From Dioscorea cayenensis subsp. rotundata (taxonomy: Eukaryota > Streptophyta > Magnoliopsida > Dioscoreales > Dioscoreaceae): a DNA stretch of 64,000 nucleotides. The notes below the pieces were generated by a model. It made no database searches. It was given only the letters and a program-made list of their open reading frames with translations, and was not told the DNA's origin. A program made the translations under genes and the position numbers. The stretch lies in assembly GCF_009730915.1 (NCBI RefSeq), contig NC_052472.1:17700382-17764381 (forward strand). Reading direction: 5' to 3'. Positions 9,870 through 21,622 of this stretch are shown here, piece after piece; position 1 is the first letter of the stretch; every line of letters starts with the position of its first letter.

Positions 9870-10925
9870 TTAGAAACGGACTTTATTCAGTTTGTAATTG
9901 TAACAACTTAGCAATGGAATAACAATCATTTTAAATATAATTTTAATAACAACGGTTTCCAAACGGGCATTTAAAAATATGATTGATCAAAATCTTAAAA
10001 AATATCCGTTTCTAATCCCTTTCTATTAGAAAGGGCTAGAAACGGATTTAAAAATTAATATTTTATTTAAACATTATTAAATTTTTAAAAATATCCGTTC
10101 CTAATCCATTCCTAATAGTAAGGAACTAGAAATTGATTTAAAGATTAATATTTTATTTAAACATTATTAAATATTAAAAAATATTTGTTTCTAGTCCGTT
10201 CCTAATAGAAAGGGACTAGGAAGGGACTATAAACGGATTTAAAAATTAATATTTTATTTAAACATTATTAAATATTAAAAATACCCATTTCTAGTCCGTT
10301 CATAATAAAAAGGGACTAGAAACGGATTTAAAAATTAACTTTTTATTTAAACATTATTAAAATTTTAAAAATATCCATTCCTAAGCCGTTCCAAATAGAA
10401 AGGGACTAGAAACGGATTTAAAAATTAATATTTTATTTAAACATTATTAAATATTACAAAATATCCGTTTCCAGGGACTAGAAATGGATTTAAAAATTAA
10501 TGTTTTATTTAAACATTATTAAATTATTAAAAATATTCGTTCCTAACCTGTTTCTATTAAAAATGGACTAGAAACGGATTTCAAAATTAATAACATTATT
10601 AAATTTTAAAAAATATCCTTTTCTAGTCCCTTTCTAAAATTAATATTTTATTTAAATGTTATTAAATATTAGAAAATATCCGTTCCTAATCCGTTTCCAA
10701 AGGGAGGGACTATAAACAGATTTAAAAATTAATATTTTATTTAAACATTATTAAATTTTAAAAAATATCCATTCCGAATCCGTTTCTAATAGAAACGAAC
10801 TAGAAACGGTTTGAAAAATTAATATTTTATTTAAATATTATTAAATTTTAAAAAATATCTGTTCCTAATATGTTTCTAATAGAAAGGGATTAGAAACGGA
10901 TTTAAAAATTAACATTTTACTTTTT
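9870..10925 (+). repeat. 5' subterminal repeat array of CACTA-1
   Basis: About eleven imperfect units, spaced mostly 75-115 bp. Each contains AAACGGATTTAAAAATTAAT then TTTTATTTAAACATTATTAAA then a TCCGTTCCTAA block. Oppositely oriented CCGTTTCTA and TAGAAACGG motifs within a unit can pair as hairpins. Arrays like this at CACTA ends bind the element's DNA-binding protein and are needed for transposition in studied members. Confidence 0.85.
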
Positions 10926-11271
10926 ATAATCATTAAATAAAATAAATATATAAATATTATGATAACCATTAAACAAAAAAAAGAATAATTTTATTAACTA
11001 AACATTAATAAAAGTACAAATATTAAAAGCCAAATATTTATTACATCTAATTATTTTTTATAACAAAACAGATAAATTATTGTTTTTAAATTCCAACAGT
11101 TTTTTAAGTGGCCACAATTATATATATTTTATATAAAATATACTAAATATATATTATATATTAATTTAAATTAATTATTAAATAGCTCAACAACGATGAC
11201 CTTAGGTTCACCATTGAGCCCATTATCATAAGCTTTTGAGCAATTCTATAAGAAAACATAACGGTGTTCTT

Positions 11272-12076
11272 TAGGGATGTAAATGGGATGGGGAATCCCC
11301 GTTCCCGCGGGGACCAGCCCCGGCGGGGCGGGGATTCCCCGAAATAACCCCCCCAGTCCCCGCCCCGCTCCTCGCGGGGATCCCCACGGGGTTCCCCGAT
11401 TTTTAAATATATATATATATATTGAAAATAACTTATATGATTATTTATCTATTTTTTTAAAAAATTCAATATGAATATAAGATTATAAGGACCAAACATT
11501 TGAATTTTAAAAAAATATATTTTTGGTATTAATTAATAATGTTTTAGACTTTTAGTAATACTAGTGTTACCCTTGTGTGATGCACGAATATAATTATATG
11601 AATTTTTTTAAAAAATTTAATAATTTTTTTTATTTTCTATAAAAATTAAGATAAAATTAAGATTAGATAAAATAAGCTATTTATCAACTTTAAAGATATA
11701 ATATTTTTAAAAAATTAATTTTATTATACATTATGAGATAAAATAATAAAAATTAGTTTAAAATAATATAATTTAGTATTATGTTATAAATATTTTAATA
11801 TTATTAAAATAATATTGATAAAATTTTTTATGAGAAATCGACAAAGTGTGAAATAGGCCTTCACTTTAATATATATATCGATACATTGTATTATTGGGGA
11901 ATTTTACGTAATAAAAATTGATGTGGGAATTCCCCGACCTCAGTGGGATCCCTCAGGGGTGAGTGGGAGATTTTTTTCTCCCTGGGAATTTGAGGCGAGA
12001 ATCCCCGCCCCGTGGGAAGCGGGGATGGGGACGGGGATCCCATTCCCCTCTCTGCCCCGTCCCATTTACATCCCTA
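11272..12076. mobile_element. Ac-like hAT MITE inside CACTA-1
   Basis: 805 bp with inverted termini TAGGGATGTAAATGGGA at both ends, followed by G/C-rich tracts (GGGGAATCCCC, GCGGGGA). The 8-bp flanking copies GTGTTCTT (11264-11271) and GTGCTCTT (12077-12084) match at seven of eight positions. The interior is AT-rich and has no transposase. It belongs to the same broad Ac-like group as 8953-9405 but differs in terminus (GTAAATGGG against GGCAATGGG). Confidence 0.85.
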
Positions 12077-12084
12077 GTGCTCTT

Positions 12085-14081
12085 GATGTCATCTCGTTAG
12101 CCCTCCGGTGTTCTTTCCATGATACGGACATAAGAGAGGAGAAGGAGGACCGTCCATGGTTTGTTGATGGAGCGATAAACGGCTGTGATTGAGTTGAAAA
12201 TGCATTCTTGCGGCTTATTACTTTTTAAATAAAAATAACATCCATTCGTTAGTCTCCTCCATCTTCTTCGCCCTTCTCAATAGACCCCTTTCCTCCGTCG
12301 TTTTCGCCAACCCATCATCCCGAAAATTATCACCAATTTGTGGCGCATAGTGATAAGTGAAACTCTCTTCTCGTCTTACTCCCTTTCAAGATCCACTAAT
12401 CTCTCCAATTCCTTCCCAAATCCATCACTATAGCGTTCTTCATCGTTCTCAAGTGGGTATGATCGTTGTTTATTCACAATTATCATATGTGTTTTTACTT
12501 GATTTAATGAATCGCATGAGTATTTTGGAGTTTAATTTGGTTGGAATTATGGTTTAGATCTTGCTAGGTTTTTGTATAAGGGCAGTGTTTTAGCAAGGAA
12601 TCATGGTATTTTTTGTGTTAGCTATTGTGGATTTGTGATTTCGAGCTTCTTAGGTCGTTCTTTGTTGTTGAATATCTTTATCGCTGGAATGGTTGTTGAT
12701 TGGTAATTCATTTTGTTTTTGTGTTCTTTTTTAGGACTAAGTTCTACTAGCTAATCTATTTGCATTATGTCAAGCAGGGTATATGGTGGCAATGTGAAGA
12801 CTTCTTTAAGCGGGAAAGCTTGGAAATCTGATTACGTTGTGAAAACCAAGTTGGCGTTTTTGGAGTGTTACTTGTGTCATGTGAATGCGCTGTGAAGGAT
12901 TCCATTAGGAATGATACAAATTTGTAAATCATGTAGGTGTTCTTCTTTTACTGATGCTGCTATTGTTAGTATGTTTTATGCATATGTTTAATAACTGGAT
13001 GTTATTATTTTTGGGGGATAAGGTTAATGCATGAGATGCAAGTCATTTGGTTTCTACCAAGGAAAATCTTTTCTGAAACCAAAATTTGTATGTTCATTTT
13101 ATTTAGTACCTATTTGTTTGATACTTTGGAAACTGGATGTTTAATAACTAATTTGAGCCTTTTTCTGGATAACTAAGAGACCTAATGTTTTAAGATCTGT
13201 TTAATTTACATGACTAATTTATTTAAAAAGAATGGCCTGTATTTTTGTTGTTGTCGCGTTGATCAAAGTCTTTTCTGTCCTTCAGCTGGTGCTATCATTA
13301 GATAGGCTTTCAAACTGACCACTAAAAAAAAAAAAAAAAAAATCTTATAGACAACTTCTAATTACAGAAATCTTTGATTGATAATATGTTAATATTTTAT
13401 TGAGATTCGAAATGTATTTAGGTGTACTTTAAATTCTTAAGAATTGAGGTTTTGCATTGCTGAACAATATTCTTCTTTGTTGGATTTTGAAGTTCCAACC
13501 GAATGTTAAATGCCTTACTACATTTGCAATATTCTTTGCAAGAATTTAATATTTTTGAGGGTTAAGGTGAAGTGGCATGTGTGATATGCAAACCTTTATG
13601 TTCATTTTGCTTGGTACCTTGTTTGACACTTTGATTGATGGGATATTTTTATAACTAATTTGGACCATTGGTGTGGTAACTTTATTGCCTAATTGTATGC
13701 AAGAATTAAGTGTTTGCCATCAAGTTGTCAAAGCATCCGTAGAAAGGTGCCACAACCAAGCATTGGGTGCAAGCTAATGTGTGCTTTGATGTGCTTGGAT
13801 GATGGGCACATTTCTCTCTTAACATCAGACAAATCTATCAAATGCTATACATATTACAATAGTGTACAAGTTGAAATAATCTAAGCAGTAATGGTTTTAG
13901 ATATATCCCTTAGATGAACTACTGAAATGTACCAAATCTGTAAGGACGCTAATTTGGTCTAGCAAGTATTGGAATATCTCCAAGCTGTATTATGCTGATA
14001 GAACTTGTAACATATGTATGTATCTTGATCCATTACAAGTTCTTCATTTTTTTTTAAACTTCTAGGCCACAGTCTTTAAAA
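12085..14081. other. CACTA-1 interior, possible leader and first exons
   Basis: No long reading frame. A C/T-rich stretch at 12240-12440 looks like a promoter or 5' leader. A short open piece near 12777-12890 reads RVYGGNVKTSLSGKAWKSDY before a stop, and could be an early exon of the Ptta-type gene at 19.2-20.2 kb; I cannot confirm this. An A-tract lies at 13324-13342. Confidence 0.4.
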
Positions 14082-14086
14082 ATTAT

Positions 14087-15983
14087 TGTCACACCCTGAC
14101 CTTAGCCGGGCACGTGGAAATAGCCATGACAACAAGGAGTGGGCCCTATAGCGTCCCACCTCCTAGTCACCGTAAGGCTCAAACAAACTTGTTATCGCAA
14201 CAACTCACTGAAGAAGGAGACAAACTCCACTACAAAACCAGTCAGAATTCCAAATACAACCAAAAAAGTACAAATACAAAGTACAGGAATAGTACACAAA
14301 ACTCAAGTCTAGTGGATCCATAAAGTTTACATGCACACAACACACTAACCTATACAAGGGAAAAAGTATGTCACTCTACTGCTTGCCCACCACAACCTTG
14401 TCCAACATCACAGTCTGAGAGAAAGGAAAGGAGAGTGGTGAGTAACAAGTGTTACCTAGTAAGTGGTGACAGCATAGAGATAACAGAGTAATAAAATATT
14501 CCAAATAGTAGTAACCACAATAATAATAACATATAACAGTAGTTCCAAGTATCCAACAAGTTAACACATAACACAATGATTCAAAAATAATACAGGTAGG
14601 TAACATTTCCAACACATTGAGCACCGCTCAAAATACAGTCTGGCCTCAAACAATTCCCAAGCTAATCATGGCCGCAACTAGCTACGGGACCACCAAGATG
14701 TTTTAAGACTGTTAAAATTCACAATACTGGCTTCCTTGGTGTTGGCTACTAAGATTCTCGTGTGGTGACCCTGGGTATCTCACATAAAAAACCCCTTGTC
14801 AATGGCTCCGTGCACCTCTTGATCAGGATAAACTCAGGGTTAACCACGCCGCCTCCCATTAGGCCGGACCGGGGAACCCCACACTGCAGTGTCGGACTGA
14901 AGTCCGCTGTTACCATCAAAATCCAAATGCCACAATGCAATACTTTGAGATTCCAACTCGAGGAATCAAGCATATGATGTGTAAATACAAAAATATACAT
15001 TAATCTATATTCCATTTGCATGTAAAAATACATTTACATATAAACATGTTTCTTTCAAGATAAATAAGCATAAGTATACTAGAATCATTTTACCAAATAA
15101 CCCCATGCTCAAAATATCCATATATATATATATATATATTTTATCATCAAATTTATGATATAAAACATGTAAAGAAATACTATAATACTCTTATTAAATT
15201 TATGCAATTAACAATTAACCCACTTATAGAACCAGTCGTCTCGCCTCGAGACGCGCTCACTGGTCGACAGTTTTCTTCCCCTTGGAAGATGCCTTGCCAC
15301 CTAGAATCAAGCAAGGAATTTAAGAACCAATGAATGCAACAATGGAAACAAAATGCATGCAAATGCATTGTTACATGTTGAACATGTAACGTTAGGATTT
15401 TTAGAGGAAAACGACGTCATTTTGGACCCAAACGACATCAAACCGAAATAAAACTAGTTCCAATGGATTCCTAGAAAGAAGGGCTTCGATTAGGACCAAA
15501 GAAATACAAGAAAAGGCCAATGGTTTTTTGGTGCTACAGTAATTTCAGATTTGAAACAGTATTGCTACAGTATAAACGAAGCCTTACCAAGCTCAAGAGA
15601 GTGAGAGGAAGAAAGTAGAGGTGTTGATTCGCCAGAAAAGCTCGTCGACACAATTTTCCCAAGGATTTGGTGCTCGGCCGAAGAAGGAAAACAAGGAAAG
15701 AAGGAAGAAATGAGAGAAATGGGAGATAGCCACGTTGCTCTTATCCTCTCATTCTCAATTTTTTTTTAAGAAAAAGGGAATATTACCAAAATGCCCTTAT
15801 AAGAGCAAATAGAAGGAATGAGTCCAAAAGACTGTTTTGCCCTTGGTTTCTGGCTGGTTTTCACACACAACCTACTGTTGAATTATGCAAAGATGCCACT
15901 AGTGCTAAATGACCATTTTGCCCTTAATGCATTCACAAAAATCTAAAAAGGCATGAGGTAAAAAATCAGGATAGGGTATCATA
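14087..15983 (-). mobile_element. Solo LTR, family A (complete)
   Basis: 1,897 bp. The left end is TGTCACACCCTGACC and the right end read inward is TATGATACCCTATCCTGA, giving inverted tips of TG-CA type (one terminal base changed). It is flanked by the 5-bp duplication ATTAT (14082-14086 and 15984-15988). Neither tRNA primer site nor polyprotein is present, so this is a solo LTR left by recombination between two LTRs. The promoter-like features run on the minus strand. A related but partial copy lies at 17023-19092. The superfamily is probably Ty3/gypsy by size, which is inference only. Confidence 0.8.
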
Positions 15984-15988
15984 ATTAT

Positions 15989-17022
15989 ATCCTAAAATTT
16001 GACTTGTTGCATTATACCTGAGATTTAAAGAATATCTTGGTATGTTTAATGTAAAATGGCTTTAGTTTGCAAAAAGCTCAATAAATTATTTTGTGGCTCA
16101 TGATACTTCCCAGAGTGGATTAACACAAAGAAGTTGTGATATTCAATTTTTGATATTGTTGTACATCGAAAGAATACCTAATTGCTAACACTAGTGAAAA
16201 GTTCTAAATTCACATTTTGCCTGATTCAAAGGTCTTTGTTATCTTTATCTAAGACATTGACCTCTAACATGGGCCAAACAATTCATCGCTTTATTGATCG
16301 ATGTAAAGTTCTATTGATTATTAACTAGTCATAATATTATTTTTCTCATCAAAGAAAACTCCAATAATATCGAGGCATAGTGGGCGCTGTAGTAGTTGCA
16401 AAGTTCGCTTTTTCCATTGTAATATGCCATGTATCGATGTTTAGTTCTATCGTAATTTGGAGCTCATCTTTAGAAAAACAAACATATTTTTAAAGTTGAT
16501 TTGTTAGAAAAGTTTCATCTTGCATATTTATTAGAAGGTTTAATAAATTCAAGCAATAGTCTCATTTTTTTGCTTTTTCTCCTGTGGTCATGATTGGATT
16601 TCAAATAATATCGAACAAGTGACGCTTAATCCCTTTTTTCCCATCCATGATGAAGTTTGTGAGGATTCATTTGTGCCATTATGAAACTTGGTATGGAAGT
16701 TGTTAGTTTTCTAAGCTATTTTCTTGCTTAATTTCATTCAAGCATCTAGACAATGGTATGTGGTTTGTGTTCTTAGTGGGTACTTCTACAATTATTTGTG
16801 TCTCAGTTGTGAATACATTATTGGTACCAATTTCTTATAAAGATTTACATCTTTTTAATTTCCATGTTTCCTCTCCCATAGTTGTCATCCATGATGTTCA
16901 AATATTATTGCTTAGTTAGTACTTAATTGTTAATTATTAGTGAATTTGAAAATCCTTATCATGATTGTTTGGATGTTGGCAAAGCACGTAATTGATGTTG
17001 CTTGTGGAACTAAATTTTACTC
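15989..17022. other. CACTA-1 interior between the LTR copies
   Basis: AT-rich, intron-like sequence without a coding frame. It separates the complete LTR from its truncated relative. I see no element ends in it. Confidence 0.45.
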
Positions 17023-19092
17023 TAGCCGGGCACGTGGGAATCTCCACGACAACAAGGAGAGGACCCTACAGCGTCCCACCTCCTAGTCACTGTAAGACTC
17101 GAAACAACCCTGTTAACACAACTTACTAAAGAAAGATACAAAGTTCACAATAGGACCAGCTAAGGTTCCAAATACAACCAAAAATACAAATACGAAAACA
17201 GTACACAAAACTCAAGTCTAGTGGATCCATAAAGTTTACATACACACTGCACACTAACCAAAACAGAGGGAAAAGGTATGTCACTCTATTGCTTGTCCAG
17301 CACAACCTAGTCCAATGTCACAGACTGAGAAAGGAGAAAGGAGAGTGATGAGTAACAGACGTTCCCTAGTGAGTGGTGTTAGCATAGATATAACAGAGTA
17401 GTATATCAGTTCCAATAGTAATTACCACAATAATAATAACATATAAAAGGAGTTCCAAGTATTCAACAGATTAACAAATAACAAAATCATTTATAAACAG
17501 TACAGGTAAGTAACACTTTCCAACACATTAAGCACCACTCAAAATACAAGCTGGCCTCAAACAATTCCTAAGCTAATTGTAGCCGCGACTAGCTACGGGA
17601 CCATCGAGGTGTTTTAAGACTTTCAAAATTCATAATGCTGCCTTCCTTGGTGTTGGCCATTGAGATTCCTAGGTGGTGACCCCGGGTTTCTCACATAAAA
17701 GATCATCCCTATCAATGGCTCCGCGCACCTCTTGATCAGGGTACACTTAGGGTTAACCACGCCGCCTCCCATTAGGCTGGACAGTGGGACCCCACATTGC
17801 AGTGTCGGACTAAAGTCTACTATTACCATCAAAATCTAAATGCCACAATGAAATTCTTTCCAATTCCAACTCAAGAAATCCAACATCTAAATGTCCAAAT
17901 AAATATATACATCAAATTGTATTCCATGTATACATGTAAACATGCTTCTTTCAAAATAAATATGTATAAGTATACTAGAATCATCTTTGCCAAATAACTC
18001 TATGCTCAAAATATCCATATATATATATCAAATGAAATATGATTTATAATCAAATTTATGATATAAAACATACAAAGAAATACTATAATACTCTTGTTAA
18101 ATCTATGAAAATATGAATTTAACCACTCACAGAACCAGTAGTCTCGCCTTGAGACGCGCTCACTGGTCGACAATTTCCTTCCCCTTGGAAGATGCCTCAC
18201 CACCTAGAATCAAGCAGGGAATCTAAGAACCAAAGAACACAAGAATGGAAACTGAAATGCATGCAAATGCAATGTTACATATCGAACATGTAACTCTAGG
18301 GTTTTAGGGGAAAACAACGTCATTTTGGACCCAAATGACCTCAAACCAAAGTAAAACTAGTTCTAATGGATTGCAAGTAAGAAGGGATTCGATTTGGACT
18401 AAAGAAATACAAGAAAAGGCAAAAGTTTTTGAGGCTACAGTAGTTTAGGGTTTGCTACATTAAATCCGGCCCTTAAAACAATGGTTTCTTGCCGATTTAC
18501 AACCCCAAATCACCAAATTTCTTTACAAACATTTACACAAATGAATAACAATGACACTGGCTTCGATTTGAGCCCAAAAACAACTCAAACCAATGTTTAT
18601 TTCTAGGGTTTCAAAGATTTTTGAAAATGATTAAATATGAAGAAAATACAAGGAAAAAACCTTGGATCAAAGCCTTACCAAGCTTAGGAGAATGAGAGGA
18701 AGAGATTAGGAGCGTTGATTCGCCGGAAAAGCTTGTCGACAAAATTTTTTTTTCAAGGATTGGGTGTTCGGTGGAATAAGGAAAACAAGAAGGAAAATAA
18801 AGAAGGAAGATAGAAATGAGAAAAAGGGGATAGAGCCACGTTGCTCTTATCCTCTCATTTCCAATATATATATATATTAAAAAATAAAATGACCAAAATG
18901 CCCTTAATACTAGAAAATAGGAAAAAAAAATGAGTCCAAAAGACCGTTTTTCCCCTGGTTTTGGCTGGTTTTCACACAACCTACTGTGCACTCATGCAAG
19001 GATGCCACTATTGTTAAATGACCATTTTACCATTAATGCATGCACAAGAATTGAAAAAGGCTTGAGGTAAAAAATCAGGACAGTGTATCACA
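17023..19092 (-). mobile_element. LTR family A, second copy, truncated at one end
   Basis: From TAGCCGGGCACGTGG onward this aligns with 14103-15983 block by block and ends CAGTGTATCACA, a better-preserved LTR tip than in the first copy. It lacks the outer 15 bases (TGTCACACCCTGACC) at its left end, and no matching duplication is visible. It also carries about 200 bp near 18460-18660 that the first copy lacks, so the two copies come from different source elements or one has a deletion. Confidence 0.75.
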
Positions 19093-19247
19093 TATATAGC
19101 GTCATTTTCCATAATCTAGATCTTATTGTTAGTATTTTAGTACAATTATAATTAGAAAAACATTAGTAGTTTAATATAAAACATTGGTTAGTATTTTTAA
19201 ATCAACAATTATATATAATATGTATGTTTGTTTATGTTAAACTACAG

Positions 19248-20215
19248 AAATTCTTTGTATGGGATGAGTCAATGTCATCTGCTATTAAGATGGCCTAGAA
19301 ACGTAAAGCTCCAGAGCCGTATAGAGCATAGATGTGTATTTTGAGAAAGGGGAAAGAAAAATCAATGCATGTGTCTGACTTTACATGGAAAATATGGACC
19401 GAGGCATGGAATTCTCGGAATTTAAAACTAGGTATGAGAATGCTACCGTAAACCGACTCACTGAGATTACAGGACCTGGATCTGGTATATCATGGCACAC
19501 GGGAGGCTCCATTTCTCATGTTTCCCATGCGGATAGATTGGTAATTTGTTTAATATTTATATAAATATGTTTTAAAATTATAAAGAATTAGTTTAGTGCT
19601 AATTGTAACAAAATTCAATTTGTTGTGTTATTCTAGCGATCGAGGCTTGGACGTGATCCTCGCCCTTTTGAGCTTTTTAAAGTAACTCATACAAAGAAGG
19701 GTACCTCCATGCTTGTTGATGCACGTGCTCAATCTATTAAGGTAAGATGAATAATTTTTTGTGGGGTTTTCAATTATAGACTTTGTTTACAATTGTTTTG
19801 TGAGTTTATATTAAGTTGTTTTGAGAATAATATTTAATGAGTTGAGTTAACTGATGTAGGAACGCTATTTGGAGCATGTGGAGCAAGTATCTCAAACACA
19901 AGAAGGACATGACAAGCTTCCTATTGTGGATGAAACAGCTCTATATTATGAGGCTGTGGGGGGAGGAAAGAAAAGTCAGGTTTATGGAATTGGGTCCCAA
20001 GCGTGAATCTTTTATCCATAGTTATCTTCAAGTTTTTCCACAGGTTCATCATCTAAGACACTACAAGCTGAGGTTAGAGATTTGTGCAAACTCTTAGTCA
20101 AGTCCAAGATCGTGAGGAGAGGCTTCAATAAAGTTTGCTTGAAATGAAAGAGGAGAGGGACCAATATCGTGAGGAGATGAGACATGATGATGAGTTTTGA
20201 GAAGAGGATTCTTCA
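19248..20215 (+). pseudogene. Ptta/En/Spm-type transposon gene (Transposase_24-like), decayed
   Basis: Three exons can be followed. 19248-19540 ends EFKTRYENATVNRLTEITG then HTGGSISHVSHADRL. 19637-19741 reads RGLDVILALLSF in one frame and, in the family frame, ends GTSMLVDARAQSIK. 19860 onward reads ERYLEHVEQVSQTQEGHDKL then GGGKKSQVYGIGSQA. These match the plant Ptta/En/Spm family: the HTGGS core, the KKGT region and the (K)VYG(I/L)GS motif. Introns have GT...AG borders. Lesions: TAG and TGA in exon 1, and TGA directly after GSQA, followed by a frameshift into a Glu/Arg-rich, coiled-coil-like tail. In CACTA elements the related protein binds the subterminal repeats. Confidence 0.75.
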
Positions 20216-20459
20216 GCAGTCACAGTTTACCACACAAGACTCACAACCATTGACTTATAGTTGTAATTGTCATGATTTTGACTTATAGTTGTGATTGTCA
20301 TATACTTATTATTTTGTGTTGAACATATATACTTAAACATTTCTTTTTGTATGAATTGAGGAATTTATCTTATTTATTGATATTTTAGGTTTAAAAATAA
20401 AATTCATGTACCAGGTTTAAAAAAATCAGGAATATAATTTTTATTTTTATTTTTTACTT

Positions 20460-20912
20460 GAATGGTAGAAATGGATTAGAAATGGATTTATTTGTTTCAA
20501 TATTGTTTTTTAATTTTAAAAAAATTTTAGAAACAAATTAGGTACAAAAAAACTTTTATTTCTAATGAGGAGGGACAAAAATAAAACCAAAAATATTCCG
20601 TTTGGAATCTGTTTCTATTTTTTGTAATGGTAAAACTTTCATTTTAAATTGATTTCTAAATCTAGAAACGGAATTACAACGGAATTTAGAAATGAATTAG
20701 CAACATACATCATTCCATTTTAATTTTTCAAAAGTTAGAAACATATTGGTTTCCGTTTCTAATCCATTTCTAAAGTTAGAAACGGAACATTTCCTCGTTT
20801 CTATTTAAATTAGAAATAAGGGGTTTCAAAACAGATAAATTCTGTTTCTAATATGTTGCTAAACTGAATTAGTAACGGAATGGAAACGAAAAATGCTGTT
20901 TCTAAACAGTAA
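20460..20912 (+). repeat. 3' subterminal repeats of CACTA-1
   Basis: Repeated TCCGTTTCTAA, AGAAACGGAA and related words in both orientations up to the right terminal repeat. They share their core with the 5' array, which ties the two ends to one element 11 kb apart. Confidence 0.8.
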
Positions 20913-20928
20913 TTTTCTTATAGTGAAT

Positions 20929-20961
20929 GATTCATTCGTTTCTGTCATCTTTTATCTATCA
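20929..20961 (+). repeat. 5' LTR of old copia, second part
   Basis: 33 bp resuming the LTR after CACTA-1, ending TCTATCA, directly followed by a decayed tRNA-Met primer site. Confidence 0.88.
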
Positions 20962-21500
20962 TTGTATTAGATGCGGGCCGATCTCACTAAATCTTTGCCA
21001 GATTTCAGTCCTGTCTCTGACATTGATGTCTTTTTGGTCTTTTATTACCGACGTTGATGTTTGCTTGGTCCATCTCTGCCGAAGTCATCATCTGTTGCGA
21101 TTATTTTATACGAGCTTCACATTCCTTAGTTTTCTTCCTGGCACTGTCATCTTCCTACTATCGTTTCTTCTCTCGTCACCGCCAACGCTAATAAGTTTAT
21201 CACCGTGTCCATGTACCATTATCTGTGTTCTCTCTTCTATGTTTCTTCATCATCCAAGCTCCAACATCTCCAGGCTACGAAGAAGCTTCTACATCACCTT
21301 TGACCTCATCACAAGTCTCCAACATCAGCTCCCTTTCTTGCCAGTCTCCAACAATGGCTACCATCACGTGGGCGCGGGATCCAAAGTTAGCTGGTTGACA
21401 AAGCTTGGATATTTCTTAGTGGCGAGCATCGCCAGCTAAGCCAGTTGCCTGACATCTCTTAGTGGCATGATGAAATTATTTTGATGTAATTGTTATTTTG

Positions 21501-21505
<5 letters not shown>

Positions 21506-21560
<55 letters not shown>

Positions 21561-21588
21561 CATCATCATCATCATCATCATCATCATA
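21506..21588. repeat. Compound microsatellite (AAT)n-(ATC)n
   Basis: About 18 units of ATA/AAT followed by about nine units of ATC, 35 bp upstream of the gag ATG of the old copia. The open frames of poly-Ile, poly-Tyr or poly-Met over it are translations of the repeat and not genes. Confidence 0.95.
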
Positions 21589-21622
21589 TAAAAAATACAT
21601 AACAAGAAAAACATAATAAAAA

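Larger units (their letters stand above)
9837..20925 (+). mobile_element. CACTA-1 (En/Spm-type transposon) in a copia LTR
   Basis: An 11.1-kb element. Left end ACTACAAGAAAGTTACTATT (first C of CACTA missing) and right end, read inward, CACTATAAGAAAATTACTGT. The roughly 30-bp inverted repeats match at about 25 positions. The 3-bp duplication AAT is at 9834-9836 and 20926-20928; removing the element plus one AAT restores the copia LTR seen at 27217-27366. Both ends carry arrays of short repeats based on TCCGTTTCTAA / TTAGAAACGGA, the usual transposase-binding layout. The interior holds an Ac-like MITE, two LTR copies and a decayed Ptta/En/Spm gene. No TNPD/Tnp2 transposase is seen, so it is non-autonomous. 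Confidence 0.92.

Noticed and set aside
14087..19092. The two related LTR copies as 5' and 3' LTRs of one element
   Set aside because: The first copy has its own 5-bp duplication on both sides and no primer site or coding region follows it, so a solo LTR is the better reading.
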